Shown here: piece by piece, positions 17,442-25,089 of the stretch | Numbering within the stretch: the stretch's first letter is position 1 | Layout: every line of letters starts with the position of its first letter | DNA from: Secundilactobacillus silagincola | GTDB lineage: Bacteria; Bacillota; Bacilli; Lactobacillales; Lactobacillaceae | Length of the DNA stretch: 64,000 nucleotides | Direction of reading: 5' to 3' | Assembly (NCBI RefSeq): GCF_002583405.1 | Contig: NZ_BCMJ01000003.1 | Location: 310,001 to 374,000, forward strand | The notes under the pieces: generated by a model | The model's database searches: none | Told to the model about the DNA's origin: nothing | Seen by the model: only the letters and a program-made list of their open reading frames with translations | Position numbers and translations under genes: made by a program

Positions 17442-18329
17442 TTACGCTCTTGGATGAGCTTTACGATAAACTTCTGTTAAGTGTTTCTTTGAAATATGCG
17501 TATAAATTTGGGTCGTGGAAATGTCTGAATGACCCAACAGTTCCTGAACGATCCGCAAATCGGCACCATTTTCTAGAATATGCGTAGCAAATGAATGTCG
17601 CAGCGTATGCGGTGTCACGTGTTTGCGAATCCCAGCTACACTAACATAGCGCTGAATTTTTTGCCAGATGCTTTGCCGACTCAGACCGCTACCATGAGCG
17701 TTGAGAAATAAATAGGGTGACGTGCGCTGTTTTAGTAGTAATGGTCGGCTTTGATTTAAGTACCGGTTGATCCAGTCAATGGCCACATCACCAATGGGAA
17801 TAATGCGTTCCTTATTCCCCTTACCAATGGTCTGAATCAGCCCCATCTCAAGGTGAAGTTCACCCATTTTCAGATGGACAAGTTCACTGACCCGCAGGCC
17901 AGTGGCATACATCACTTCTAAAATAGCCCGGTCACGAATGCCATATTTATTGGTAGTATCCGGTGCAGCTAGTAAGGCATCAACCTCCGCAACGGTCAAC
18001 ACTTGAGGCAGTGGCCGTCCCTTTTTCGGTGCTTTGATTTCTGCCATTGGATCAATGGCCAACTGGTCATTTTGAACCAAATACTGGAAGAAGTGACGTA
18101 GCGTCGACACCATTCGGGTGACACTATTTCGTGCCTTGCCACTGTTTTGCTGCTGCTTTAAAAAATTAAGGATCGTCAGCTGATCCACTTTGTTCAGGTC
18201 AGTGATGTGTTGTTTCGTCAAAAACTGGTGAAACTCTTTTAAATCCAAACGATACGAACTGATGGTATTGGCCGCTAGACCACGCTCAATCCGCAAATCG
18301 TGCAGAAAATCCTCAATCTGCTCGTCCAT
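17442..18329 (-). CDS. xerD: site-specific tyrosine recombinase XerD
   Basis: Resolves chromosome dimers at dif with XerC. The N-terminal SAM-like core-binding domain covers residues 1-90. The catalytic domain shows the arginine in ATGLRVSELVHL, HTLRHSFATH (His-x-x-Arg), LLGHSDIST and the nucleophile tyrosine in TQIYTH. The ATG used here gives 295 residues. A GTG three codons upstream is possible, but it overlaps the GGGAC ribosome-binding site. It overlaps the end of cvfB by 17 bases, inside a cvfB-xerD-ribT-scpA-scpB-rluB operon. Confidence 0.94.
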   Translation of the reverse strand: MDEQIEDFLHDLRIERGLAANTISSYRLDLKEFHQFLTKQHITDLNKVDQLTILNFLKQQQNSGKARNSVTRMVSTLRHFFQYLVQNDQLAIDPMAEIKAPKKGRPLPQVLTVAEVDALLAAPDTTNKYGIRDRAILEVMYATGLRVSELVHLKMGELHLEMGLIQTIGKGNKERIIPIGDVAIDWINRYLNQSRPLLLKQRTSPYLFLNAHGSGLSRQSIWQKIQRYVSVAGIRKHVTPHTLRHSFATHILENGADLRIVQELLGHSDISTTQIYTHISKKHLTEVYRKAHPRA

Positions 18330-19221
18330 TTTGATCACGTCCCGCTTCAGTCAACCATAAGTAACCGTCGTGCTGTTCGGCGAACCGTTGCTTCATCAAG
18401 TGTCCCACTGCCCGTTTGAACTGACCCTTACTGATACCAAAATAATCTTTGATATCAGCCGGATCACTCTTATCCGTGAAGGCAACTTTGCCTTCAGGTG
18501 CATGTTGCAGGGTTGCCAGCAGCATAAGCGCATCTTCTGGAATAGCCTCGTAAGCCCGTGGCCGCAAGGATAACTTTAAGGTGCCGTCTGGGAATTGACT
18601 TACCACTCGGGCATTTAATTGTTGCCCTAAGCGCGGTTCTTCATCACGCTCTTCTGGTGGAATGAATCCCAGATTATAGTCACTAGTGAGCACCATGGTA
18701 CCAGTGAGCTTAAGACGATAAGCAGTAGCAACGACGTCTTTATTGATTAACTTAGACTTCGTGGCTACTGGTTGTGAGATTACCCGATAGAGCGCTTCGT
18801 CGCCTAAATCGCCCCACATCCGGCCCTTCTTATCAAGGGTGATGGACAGCATTAAACGATCACCGCGTTGTGGCCATAAGCTAGCAATTTCCGGTAAATT
18901 ATCCAGTGACACCACAATGTCTTTATTAGGTAGACCGATATTCACGAACACGCCCAGTCCACGTTGCACGCGAACCACTTCGCCAAAACCATAATGATCC
19001 ACTTGAACTTTAGGCGCATCACGTGTGATCTGCAATTGGTGCTGTTCGTTTTCGTAAGCAAAACCCTTAAACTGGCTACCCAGTTTTAACGGCTTCTTGA
19101 TTTCACCCTTATCAAGCCGAAAAGTCAGGCCATTGGTTTGGACAAAATATTCCTTGTCGTTTTCATCAGTTACTTCGCCACTAATAATCCGGCCGAGCAA
19201 CTGGGTTAATTCATCATTCAT
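18313..19221 (-). CDS. cvfB: CvfB/YitL-type S1 RNA-binding protein
   Basis: A cytosolic RNA-binding regulator family (conserved virulence factor B in staphylococci) built of S1-like OB domains and a C-terminal winged helix. Visible S1 segments include YGFGEVVRVQRGLGVFVNIG and the domain ending LRPRAYE. The last 70 residues have ALMLLATLQHAPEGKVAFTD and DYFGISKGQFKRAVGHLMKQ, the winged-helix part. Length 302 aa. GGGGA lies just upstream of the ATG. It heads the operon; an extended -10-like TGCGATAAT lies upstream without a convincing -35. Confidence 0.9.
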   Translation of the reverse strand: MNDELTQLLGRIISGEVTDENDKEYFVQTNGLTFRLDKGEIKKPLKLGSQFKGFAYENEQHQLQITRDAPKVQVDHYGFGEVVRVQRGLGVFVNIGLPNKDIVVSLDNLPEIASLWPQRGDRLMLSITLDKKGRMWGDLGDEALYRVISQPVATKSKLINKDVVATAYRLKLTGTMVLTSDYNLGFIPPEERDEEPRLGQQLNARVVSQFPDGTLKLSLRPRAYEAIPEDALMLLATLQHAPEGKVAFTDKSDPADIKDYFGISKGQFKRAVGHLMKQRFAEQHDGYLWLTEAGRDQNGRAD

Positions 19222-19326
19222 TTTAGTATCCCCGTTCGTTCTCTTATATTACACATCTTTTGATATTATCGCACATATTGACCAGTGGTGGTAGTTTATT
19301 CTCAACACAGTGCCCCTATGGAAACT

Positions 19327-19358
19327 AAAAAAGCCTAGCCACAAGGGCTAGACTTTTT
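19327..19358 (-). terminator. terminator of pyk
   Basis: AAAAAGTCTAGCC / GGCTAGGCTTTTTT hairpin with a five-base loop, 20 bases past the pyk stop. A-rich and T-rich flanks make it potentially bidirectional. Confidence 0.85.
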
Positions 19359-19380
19359 CAATATCAGCTAATTAAGTTGA

Positions 19381-21138
19381 TTAAAGTGCGTTTGAAGCAC
19401 CGTGGTAAACGACACCGCGACGTGAGTCAACAGTAATCAATTCACCATCAGAGATCTTTTCTGAGGCACCTTCAGCGCCAACGATAACTGGAATCCCCAT
19501 TGAGATACCAACTACGGCTGCGTGTGAAGTTAAGCCACCGTTTTCAACGATAACGGCGCTAGCCTTTTCGATAGCTGGCAAGTAGTCTTTGTCAGTGTTC
19601 TTAGTAACCAAAACGCTGCCTTCAGTAGTCTTGCTGTTAGCTTCTTCAGCGCTGCTTGCTAATACGGCTTTACCAATAACAGTGTCATCGCCGACACCTT
19701 GGCCACGTACTAACTTTGAACCGATCAATTGAACCTTCATCAGGTTAGTCGTACCGCGTTCGCCAACGGGAACACCGGCAGTGATCAAGATCAAGTCGCC
19801 TTCCTTAGCTAAGCCGGTTTCAACAGCTTTAGCAGCTGCTAAATCAAACATAGCATCGGTGTTAGCTGGCTTTTCAGCAACGATTGGGTATACACCCCAG
19901 TTAACCATCAAGCCACGACGGGTACGGTCATCGAAAGTAACGGCCAAGATGTTAGCATCTGGACGGTACTTGCTGATCATACGAGCAGTGTAGCCTGATT
20001 CAGTAGCAGCAACGATGGTCTTAACGCCCAAGCTCTTAGCAACACGAGCAACTGAAGCACCAATTGATTCAGTAACGTCAGCATTGGCTAAGTCCATGTG
20101 GTCAGTACCAAAGTCTTTCAAAGCATTTTCAGCCTTGATGTCGATCCGGTTCATAGTTGCAACGGATTCTACTGGGTATTCACCGTTAGCACTTTCACCA
20201 GAAAGCATGGTTGCGTCAGTACCATCAAAGACGGCGTTAGCAACGTCAGATGCTTCGGCACGAGTAGGACGTGGGTTTTCTTGCATTGAATCCAACATTT
20301 GAGTAGCAGTGATAACTGGCTTGCCCAAAACGTTGCACTTACGGATCAAGCGCTTTTGTACCAATGGTACGTTTTCAGTTGGAATTTCAACACCCATGTC
20401 ACCACGAGCGACCATCAAACCATCAGAAACCTTGATGATATCGTCAAAGTTGTCGATACCTTCTTGTGATTCGATCTTAGGGAAGATTTGGACATGTTCC
20501 ATGTGCTTTTCTTCCAATAATTCACGAATGTCCATAACGTCTTGTGGCTTACGAACAAATGATGCAGCGATAAAGTTGATTTCGTGATCCAAACCAAAAC
20601 GAATATCTGAAGCATCCTTTTCAGTGATACCTGGTAAGTTGATTGAAACGCCAGGTGCGTTAACACCTTTACGTGAACCAAGCACACCATCGTTTTGCAT
20701 GGTACCAACTAATTCTTTGTTGGCGTCGTCCTTTTCATCAACAACCATGTCAAGCAGACCATCGTCGAATAAGACGTGACCGCCAACACTAACGTCATCG
20801 AATAAACCAGGATATGTGACCGCGATCTTATCCTTAACACCTTCTAAGGATTCGTCCATAGAAATCCGAAGCTTGTCACCAGTATGGTACTGGATCTTAC
20901 CGTCTTTTTGAACAGTAGTCCGAATTTCAGCACCCTTAGTATCAAGCATGATACCAACAGTCTTACCAGTAATCTTTTCAGCTTCGTGGACGTTGTTCAA
21001 ACGGCCTAAATGTTCTTCATGATCACCATGAGAAAAGTTAAACCGGAAAATGTTAGCGCCAGCCTCAATAAGCTTTACGATTGTGTCGACATCGGTACTA
21101 GCGGGACCAAGTGTACTTACGATCTTGGTTTTCTTCAT
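19381..21138 (-). CDS. pyk: pyruvate kinase with C-terminal phosphohistidine-like domain
   Basis: Converts phosphoenolpyruvate and ADP to pyruvate and ATP in lower glycolysis. The N-terminal TKIVSTLGPAS, the active-site lysine segment IFPKIESQEGIDNFDDI and the MVARGDMGVEIP motif are intact. At 585 residues it has the extra Bacillus/Lactobacillus-type C-terminal domain of about 110 residues (GGLTSHAAVVGISMGIPVIVG), which resembles the PEP-utilising mobile domain but is not known to carry phosphate. AAGGAGA lies ten bases before the ATG. In homofermentative lactobacilli pfkA precedes this gene; here dnaE does. Confidence 0.97.
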   Translation of the reverse strand: MKKTKIVSTLGPASTDVDTIVKLIEAGANIFRFNFSHGDHEEHLGRLNNVHEAEKITGKTVGIMLDTKGAEIRTTVQKDGKIQYHTGDKLRISMDESLEGVKDKIAVTYPGLFDDVSVGGHVLFDDGLLDMVVDEKDDANKELVGTMQNDGVLGSRKGVNAPGVSINLPGITEKDASDIRFGLDHEINFIAASFVRKPQDVMDIRELLEEKHMEHVQIFPKIESQEGIDNFDDIIKVSDGLMVARGDMGVEIPTENVPLVQKRLIRKCNVLGKPVITATQMLDSMQENPRPTRAEASDVANAVFDGTDATMLSGESANGEYPVESVATMNRIDIKAENALKDFGTDHMDLANADVTESIGASVARVAKSLGVKTIVAATESGYTARMISKYRPDANILAVTFDDRTRRGLMVNWGVYPIVAEKPANTDAMFDLAAAKAVETGLAKEGDLILITAGVPVGERGTTNLMKVQLIGSKLVRGQGVGDDTVIGKAVLASSAEEANSKTTEGSVLVTKNTDKDYLPAIEKASAVIVENGGLTSHAAVVGISMGIPVIVGAEGASEKISDGELITVDSRRGVVYHGASNAL

Positions 21139-21177
21139 AAGAAAAATCTCTCCTTTGAGTTTAAGACTGATTTACCC

Positions 21178-21195
21178 TTGTGATAATTATCACAG
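21178..21195. promoter_or_regulatory. candidate Rex operator in the pyk leader
   Basis: TTGTGATAATTATCACAG contains a perfect 16-base palindrome (21179-21194). It matches the Rex consensus TTGTGA-N6-TCACAA at 17 of 18 conserved or free positions. It lies downstream of the pyk -10 and upstream of the ribosome-binding site, where a bound redox repressor could block transcription. Rex senses the NADH/NAD+ ratio. Confidence 0.55.
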
Positions 21196-21226
21196 CTAAA
21201 CCAATCCAATTTGGAATCCGTTTGTT

Positions 21227-21235
21227 ATTTTAGCA
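21227..21235 (-). promoter_or_regulatory. extended -10 promoter of pyk
   Basis: Minus strand TGC-TAAAAT (hexamer 21227-21232). The -35 region 17 bases upstream reads CAGACA, a partial match. Confidence 0.5.
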
Positions 21236-21288
21236 CTTTTCAAATTTAATGTCTGCGGTGTTTTCTCAAAAACTGAACATTTCCGTCA

Positions 21289-21302
21289 TAAAAGCGTTTT
21301 CA
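21289..21302. promoter_or_regulatory. candidate CcpA cre site upstream of pyk
   Basis: Minus strand TGAAAACGCTTTTA fits the cre consensus TGWAANCGNTNWCA at all but one position. Its centre is about 66 bases upstream of the -10, an activating position rather than a blocking one. Confidence 0.55.
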
Positions 21303-21335
21303 TGCCTTTTCTTAAGATAAACTTAACGCTAAATT

Positions 21336-24300
21336 TTAATTTTTCACCTGTAAGACCACGTTATGGTCACCTAAAATTTGTTCTAATGGTGCCACTAATT
21401 GCTCACTGGCTGGCAACCAATATTGCTGATTTAAAATCCGTTTACTGTCATCCGCTACCCGGTAAATAATCACCGGGGTCTGACCGTCATGTGACTTTAA
21501 AAATTGATTCAACTCATTCATGGTCGCCATTTCATCCGTTACTTCAGTTAGCCTCAAAAACCACCGACTCCCCTGCAACGCTTTAGTTGTGGACTGTTCC
21601 GGTTTTAAAGGTTTGACATCGGCTGCTTGAGTGACTGAATCAGCCACCACCTGGAGACTGCCACGGTTAGTCTCCACTTTGCCGGTAACCACGATGACCT
21701 GTTCCTTTGCCAGCCAAGTAGCAATGCGACGATACGTATTCGGAAAAACGGTAATGCTGATTTCACCGGTCAGATCACTAGCGGTCAGAAAGGCCATCTG
21801 GTCTCCGTGCTTGGTTCTAATGGTCCGGATACGCGTCACGTAAACCACCAGCGTCACGTGCTGATCAACACTGAGATCACCGACCGAAACCGCACTGCGC
21901 TGCTGAGCTAAATCAGCATACTGCTCAACTGGGTGGCCTGACAGGTAGGCACCCAGATACTCGTTTTCCTTTTCCAACCGTTCGTTCAGCGGCAGATCCG
22001 GCTGGTGCTTGATCTTGGGTGCCAGTGCTTCAAACAGATCCATACTGCTGCCGGAAAGTTCCACGCTACTTAAGAATTCCGGCAGACTGGCAATTAATTC
22101 AGCCCGGTTATAACCAAAGTCGTCGAAAGCACCGGAGTAAATCAATCCTTCAATGAGGTCGGCTTTCAGCCATTTGGGATCTAATCGCAGCAAAAACTGG
22201 TGCATTGACTTAAAACTACCATTGGTTTGACGCTCAGTCATGATACTTTGCAGCAGGTCACGGCGCATCCCTTTAATCGAAGCTAAACCAAAGCGGATCT
22301 GGTTATTTTCCAACCGGAAATATGCACCGCTATGGTTAATGTTAGGCGGTAAGATCTTGACCTGATGCCGTTTAGCCTCCATTAGATATAATTTTGTCTT
22401 GGCACTATTATTTAAGACTGAATTCAATAAGGCCGTAAAAAAGGCTGCCGGATAGTGCGCCTTTAGGTAGGCCAGCTCGAAAGCCATTTTACTGTAAGCA
22501 ACCGCGTGTGACCGGTTAAAGCCGTAGTTGGCAAACCGGTCAATATAATCAAAGGTGGCCTCAGCGGCTTCAACTTTGTGCCCACCGGAAACGGCACCAT
22601 CAATGAACCGTTTACGCATGGCTTCCATGGTGGCTTTTTTCTTCTTGCTCATGGCCCGCCGCAGTAAATCGGCCTGACCTAACGTGAACCCAGCCATAGC
22701 CGAGGCCGCCTGCATAACTTGTTCCTGATAAACGATGATGCCATAGGTTGGCGCCAGGATCCCCTTTAATGAATCGTCCGGATAAGTCACGGGTTCTTGC
22801 CCAAACCGGCGTTTAATAAAGTGGTCAATGTTTTCCATTGGGCCTGGTCGGTATAACGCATTGACAGCTGCCACCAGTTCAAAATTATCTGGGTGCAGTC
22901 GTCTCAAAACGTTTTTAATGCCGCTGGATTCAAACTGGAACACGCCGTTGGTATCGCCCCTTTGAAAGAGTGCCAAGGTGTCAGCGTCATTCAAATTAAT
23001 TTGGCTAATATTTAAATCGTGTCCCGTCTGCACTTTAACGTATTTCAACGCAGCAGCTAACAGGCTAAGGTTACGTAACCCCAGAAAATCCATCTTCAGC
23101 AAACCGACCTGCTCAACGTAGTCCTTGGTATACTGCGTCATCAGCATGGTTTCCGACCCGTTTTGAACCGGTACGATCTCAGTCAGTGGCTGGTCACTTA
23201 ACACAATCCCCGCTGCGTGAGTAGAATAATGCCGCGGCAGCCCCTCCAGTTTAGATGCCGTTTCAAACAACAGTTTATTCGTCGCTGAATCTGCCACTAA
23301 GTTTTGCAGTGGCTGAGACTGCTGATAGGCTTCCTTCAAGGAAATGTGGAAGACACTGGGAATCGTTTTGCTCCATTCACTAAGCTCATAGGGACGCAGA
23401 CCGAACACCCGACCCACGTCACGAATCGCTTGTTTGGTGGCTAACGTCCCAAACGTGATGATTTGACCCACCCGTTCATGACCGTACTTTTGGTGAACAT
23501 ATTCTAAGACTTCTTCACGGCGGTTATCGGGAATATCCAGATCAATATCAGGCATCTGCGCCCGTTCTTCGTTTAAGAAACGTTCGAAGAGTAACCGATA
23601 TTGCAAGGGATCCACATCCGTAATTCCCAGTACATAAGCCACCAGTGAACCAGCTGCCGAACCACGACCGGGGCCAGTGGTGATCTGCGCCCGCTTGGTA
23701 AACTGCATGACGTCCCAGACGATTAAGAAATAGTCGTTGAACCCCATACGGTCGATCACATCTAATTCATGTGCCAAACGTTCTTCATAAGGCTTAGCAT
23801 CCGTCACCTGATTTTCCCGCAAACGTCGGGTTAACCCTGTTTGACACTGCGTCAGTAAGTAAGTTTTAGCTGACTGCTGATCAGGCGTTTGGAATTTGGG
23901 TAACTGGGGATGCTGAAACTTTAACTGCACCTGACAGGCTTGAGCTACTGCTTCAGTTAGCTCAGCCGCTGCTTTTAACCCCAGCTCTTCGTATATACTG
24001 GCATATTCAGCAGCTGGTCGTAACCAGTACTGGCCAGTCTTCTTCTGCGCATCGGCTAAATTACTGATAGTGGTACCGTCCTTGATCGCATTTAAGACGC
24101 CAACCGCAAACCGGTCATCGGCATCTAAATAGCGAACTTCAGGAAGCGCTACAACTTTGACCCGCGCCTCAGCAGCCAGTTTGGTCAGCAACTGACGGAC
24201 GGTGGCCGACTGAGTGGGCGCAACGCCGATCAATAAACTATCTACATCAACGATCTGACTTAACCGCGCCAATAATTGATTCGCATTATCTTGCTCCCCC

Positions 24301-24713
24301 TGATCAAGCCAGTATTGCAACTCACTTTCACTGGGTAAAATCACCATTAAATCGGCGAACCACTGCTTAACTTGCGCCACCGTTACCGGTTCTTGGTCGG
24401 GCCGCGTCTGCAAATAAGACGAAATGGCCATCAAATGTTGGTAGCCAGTCTGATTCTTAGCCAGTAAAACTATTGGAAACGTCTGCTCGCTAGCAAAAAT
24501 TCCCGCTAAGTCAGCCGTTAAACCAATCACGGGCTGGACGTTGTACTTCTGACATATTTGATAGAACTCAACCGTGCCATACATGACGTTGCGGTCAGTC
24601 AGTGCCAGTGCCTGATAGCCCCGCTGAGCCGCGGTTTTCACCAGTTCTTCCAACTGGTTGGTACTCTGCAGCAGACTATAGCTGCTGATGACTTGTAATG
24701 GAACAAACGCCAT
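21336..24713 (-). CDS. dnaE: DNA polymerase III alpha subunit, DnaE type
   Basis: The second replicative polymerase of Firmicutes, extending primers before handing over to PolC. Domains in order: PHP domain (residues 1-270), palm with GPGRGSAAGSLVAYVLG and the catalytic PDIDLDIPDNRREEV, fingers (YQEQVMQAASAMAGFTLGQA), tandem helix-hairpin-helix segment, and a C-terminal OB fold (VTLVVYVTRIRTIRTKHGDQM). The PHP metal ligands are degenerate: the first motif reads VISSYSLLQS instead of HxHSxxS. PHP exonuclease activity is therefore unlikely. Length 1125 aa is normal. An upstream extended -10 (TGTTATAAT, hexamer 24753-24758) probably drives it. Confidence 0.96.
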   Translation of the reverse strand: MAFVPLQVISSYSLLQSTNQLEELVKTAAQRGYQALALTDRNVMYGTVEFYQICQKYNVQPVIGLTADLAGIFASEQTFPIVLLAKNQTGYQHLMAISSYLQTRPDQEPVTVAQVKQWFADLMVILPSESELQYWLDQGEQDNANQLLARLSQIVDVDSLLIGVAPTQSATVRQLLTKLAAEARVKVVALPEVRYLDADDRFAVGVLNAIKDGTTISNLADAQKKTGQYWLRPAAEYASIYEELGLKAAAELTEAVAQACQVQLKFQHPQLPKFQTPDQQSAKTYLLTQCQTGLTRRLRENQVTDAKPYEERLAHELDVIDRMGFNDYFLIVWDVMQFTKRAQITTGPGRGSAAGSLVAYVLGITDVDPLQYRLLFERFLNEERAQMPDIDLDIPDNRREEVLEYVHQKYGHERVGQIITFGTLATKQAIRDVGRVFGLRPYELSEWSKTIPSVFHISLKEAYQQSQPLQNLVADSATNKLLFETASKLEGLPRHYSTHAAGIVLSDQPLTEIVPVQNGSETMLMTQYTKDYVEQVGLLKMDFLGLRNLSLLAAALKYVKVQTGHDLNISQINLNDADTLALFQRGDTNGVFQFESSGIKNVLRRLHPDNFELVAAVNALYRPGPMENIDHFIKRRFGQEPVTYPDDSLKGILAPTYGIIVYQEQVMQAASAMAGFTLGQADLLRRAMSKKKKATMEAMRKRFIDGAVSGGHKVEAAEATFDYIDRFANYGFNRSHAVAYSKMAFELAYLKAHYPAAFFTALLNSVLNNSAKTKLYLMEAKRHQVKILPPNINHSGAYFRLENNQIRFGLASIKGMRRDLLQSIMTERQTNGSFKSMHQFLLRLDPKWLKADLIEGLIYSGAFDDFGYNRAELIASLPEFLSSVELSGSSMDLFEALAPKIKHQPDLPLNERLEKENEYLGAYLSGHPVEQYADLAQQRSAVSVGDLSVDQHVTLVVYVTRIRTIRTKHGDQMAFLTASDLTGEISITVFPNTYRRIATWLAKEQVIVVTGKVETNRGSLQVVADSVTQAADVKPLKPEQSTTKALQGSRWFLRLTEVTDEMATMNELNQFLKSHDGQTPVIIYRVADDSKRILNQQYWLPASEQLVAPLEQILGDHNVVLQVKN

Positions 24714-24752
24714 GGTTCATCGGCTTCCTTTCTCGTTAAACTTTCGAACTCC

Positions 24753-24761
24753 ATTATAACA
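24753..24761 (-). promoter_or_regulatory. extended -10 promoter of dnaE
   Basis: Minus strand TGT-TATAAT with a perfect hexamer at 24753-24758. No good -35 is visible. Confidence 0.5.
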
Positions 24762-24780
24762 GAGTGGTTCATTTTAAAGC

Positions 24781-24809
24781 TTTCATTTTTGCTGACAATA
24801 TGCTAAAAT
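24781..24809 (+). promoter_or_regulatory. promoter of the small membrane protein gene
   Basis: Plus strand: -35 TTTCAT (24781-24786), 17-base spacer ending TGC, -10 TAAAAT (24804-24809). Confidence 0.5.
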
Positions 24810-24834
24810 TTCTTTTGATTGCGAGGTGTCTACA

Positions 24835-25032
24835 ATGAAAGCATTAGAAGCAAACTTGGTTGTTATCTTTTGGGCAGTCATTTTTGTTGAAGTCATCGGC
24901 TACATCGGTGGCCAATTGGAAGTTATGACCTACGTACCTGCACAGATTGGTATCGTAGCCACCATCGCTGCCTTGATTTTCACCAATGGCGTTAAATTAG
25001 TTGCAAACTCAGATACAAAAGCAAAAAATTAA
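24835..25032 (+). CDS. small two-helix membrane protein, DUF2929/YjzD-like
   Basis: A 65-residue protein with two hydrophobic helices: NLVVIFWAVIFVEVIGYIGG and, after a polar turn, IGIVATIAALIFTNGVKLV. Size and the N-terminal ALEANLVVIFWA pattern resemble the DUF2929 (YjzD) family of Firmicutes; function unknown. The ATG start has GAGG eight bases upstream; a GTG three codons earlier overlaps that site. It is divergent from dnaE and convergent with clpB, with a shared terminator. Confidence 0.75.
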   Translation: MKALEANLVVIFWAVIFVEVIGYIGGQLEVMTYVPAQIGIVATIAALIFTNGVKLVANSDTKAKN

Positions 25033-25040
25033 CCATAACT

Positions 25041-25079
25041 AAAAGCGGTAGTCCCATTATTGAGACTGCCGCTTTTTTT
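25041..25079. terminator. bidirectional terminator between small membrane gene and clpB
   Basis: AAAAGCGGTAGTC and GACTGCCGCTTTTTTT form a hairpin with one mismatch. The plus strand has a T-run and the minus strand also ends in Ts, serving both convergent genes. Confidence 0.8.
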
Positions 25080-25089
25080 GTCGTTTCAA

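Noticed and set aside
21179-21194. Cyclic-AMP receptor protein site (TGTGA-N6-TCACA)
   Set aside because: The palindrome also fits the CRP consensus, but lactobacilli lack the classical cAMP-CRP system. Rex is the reasonable reader.
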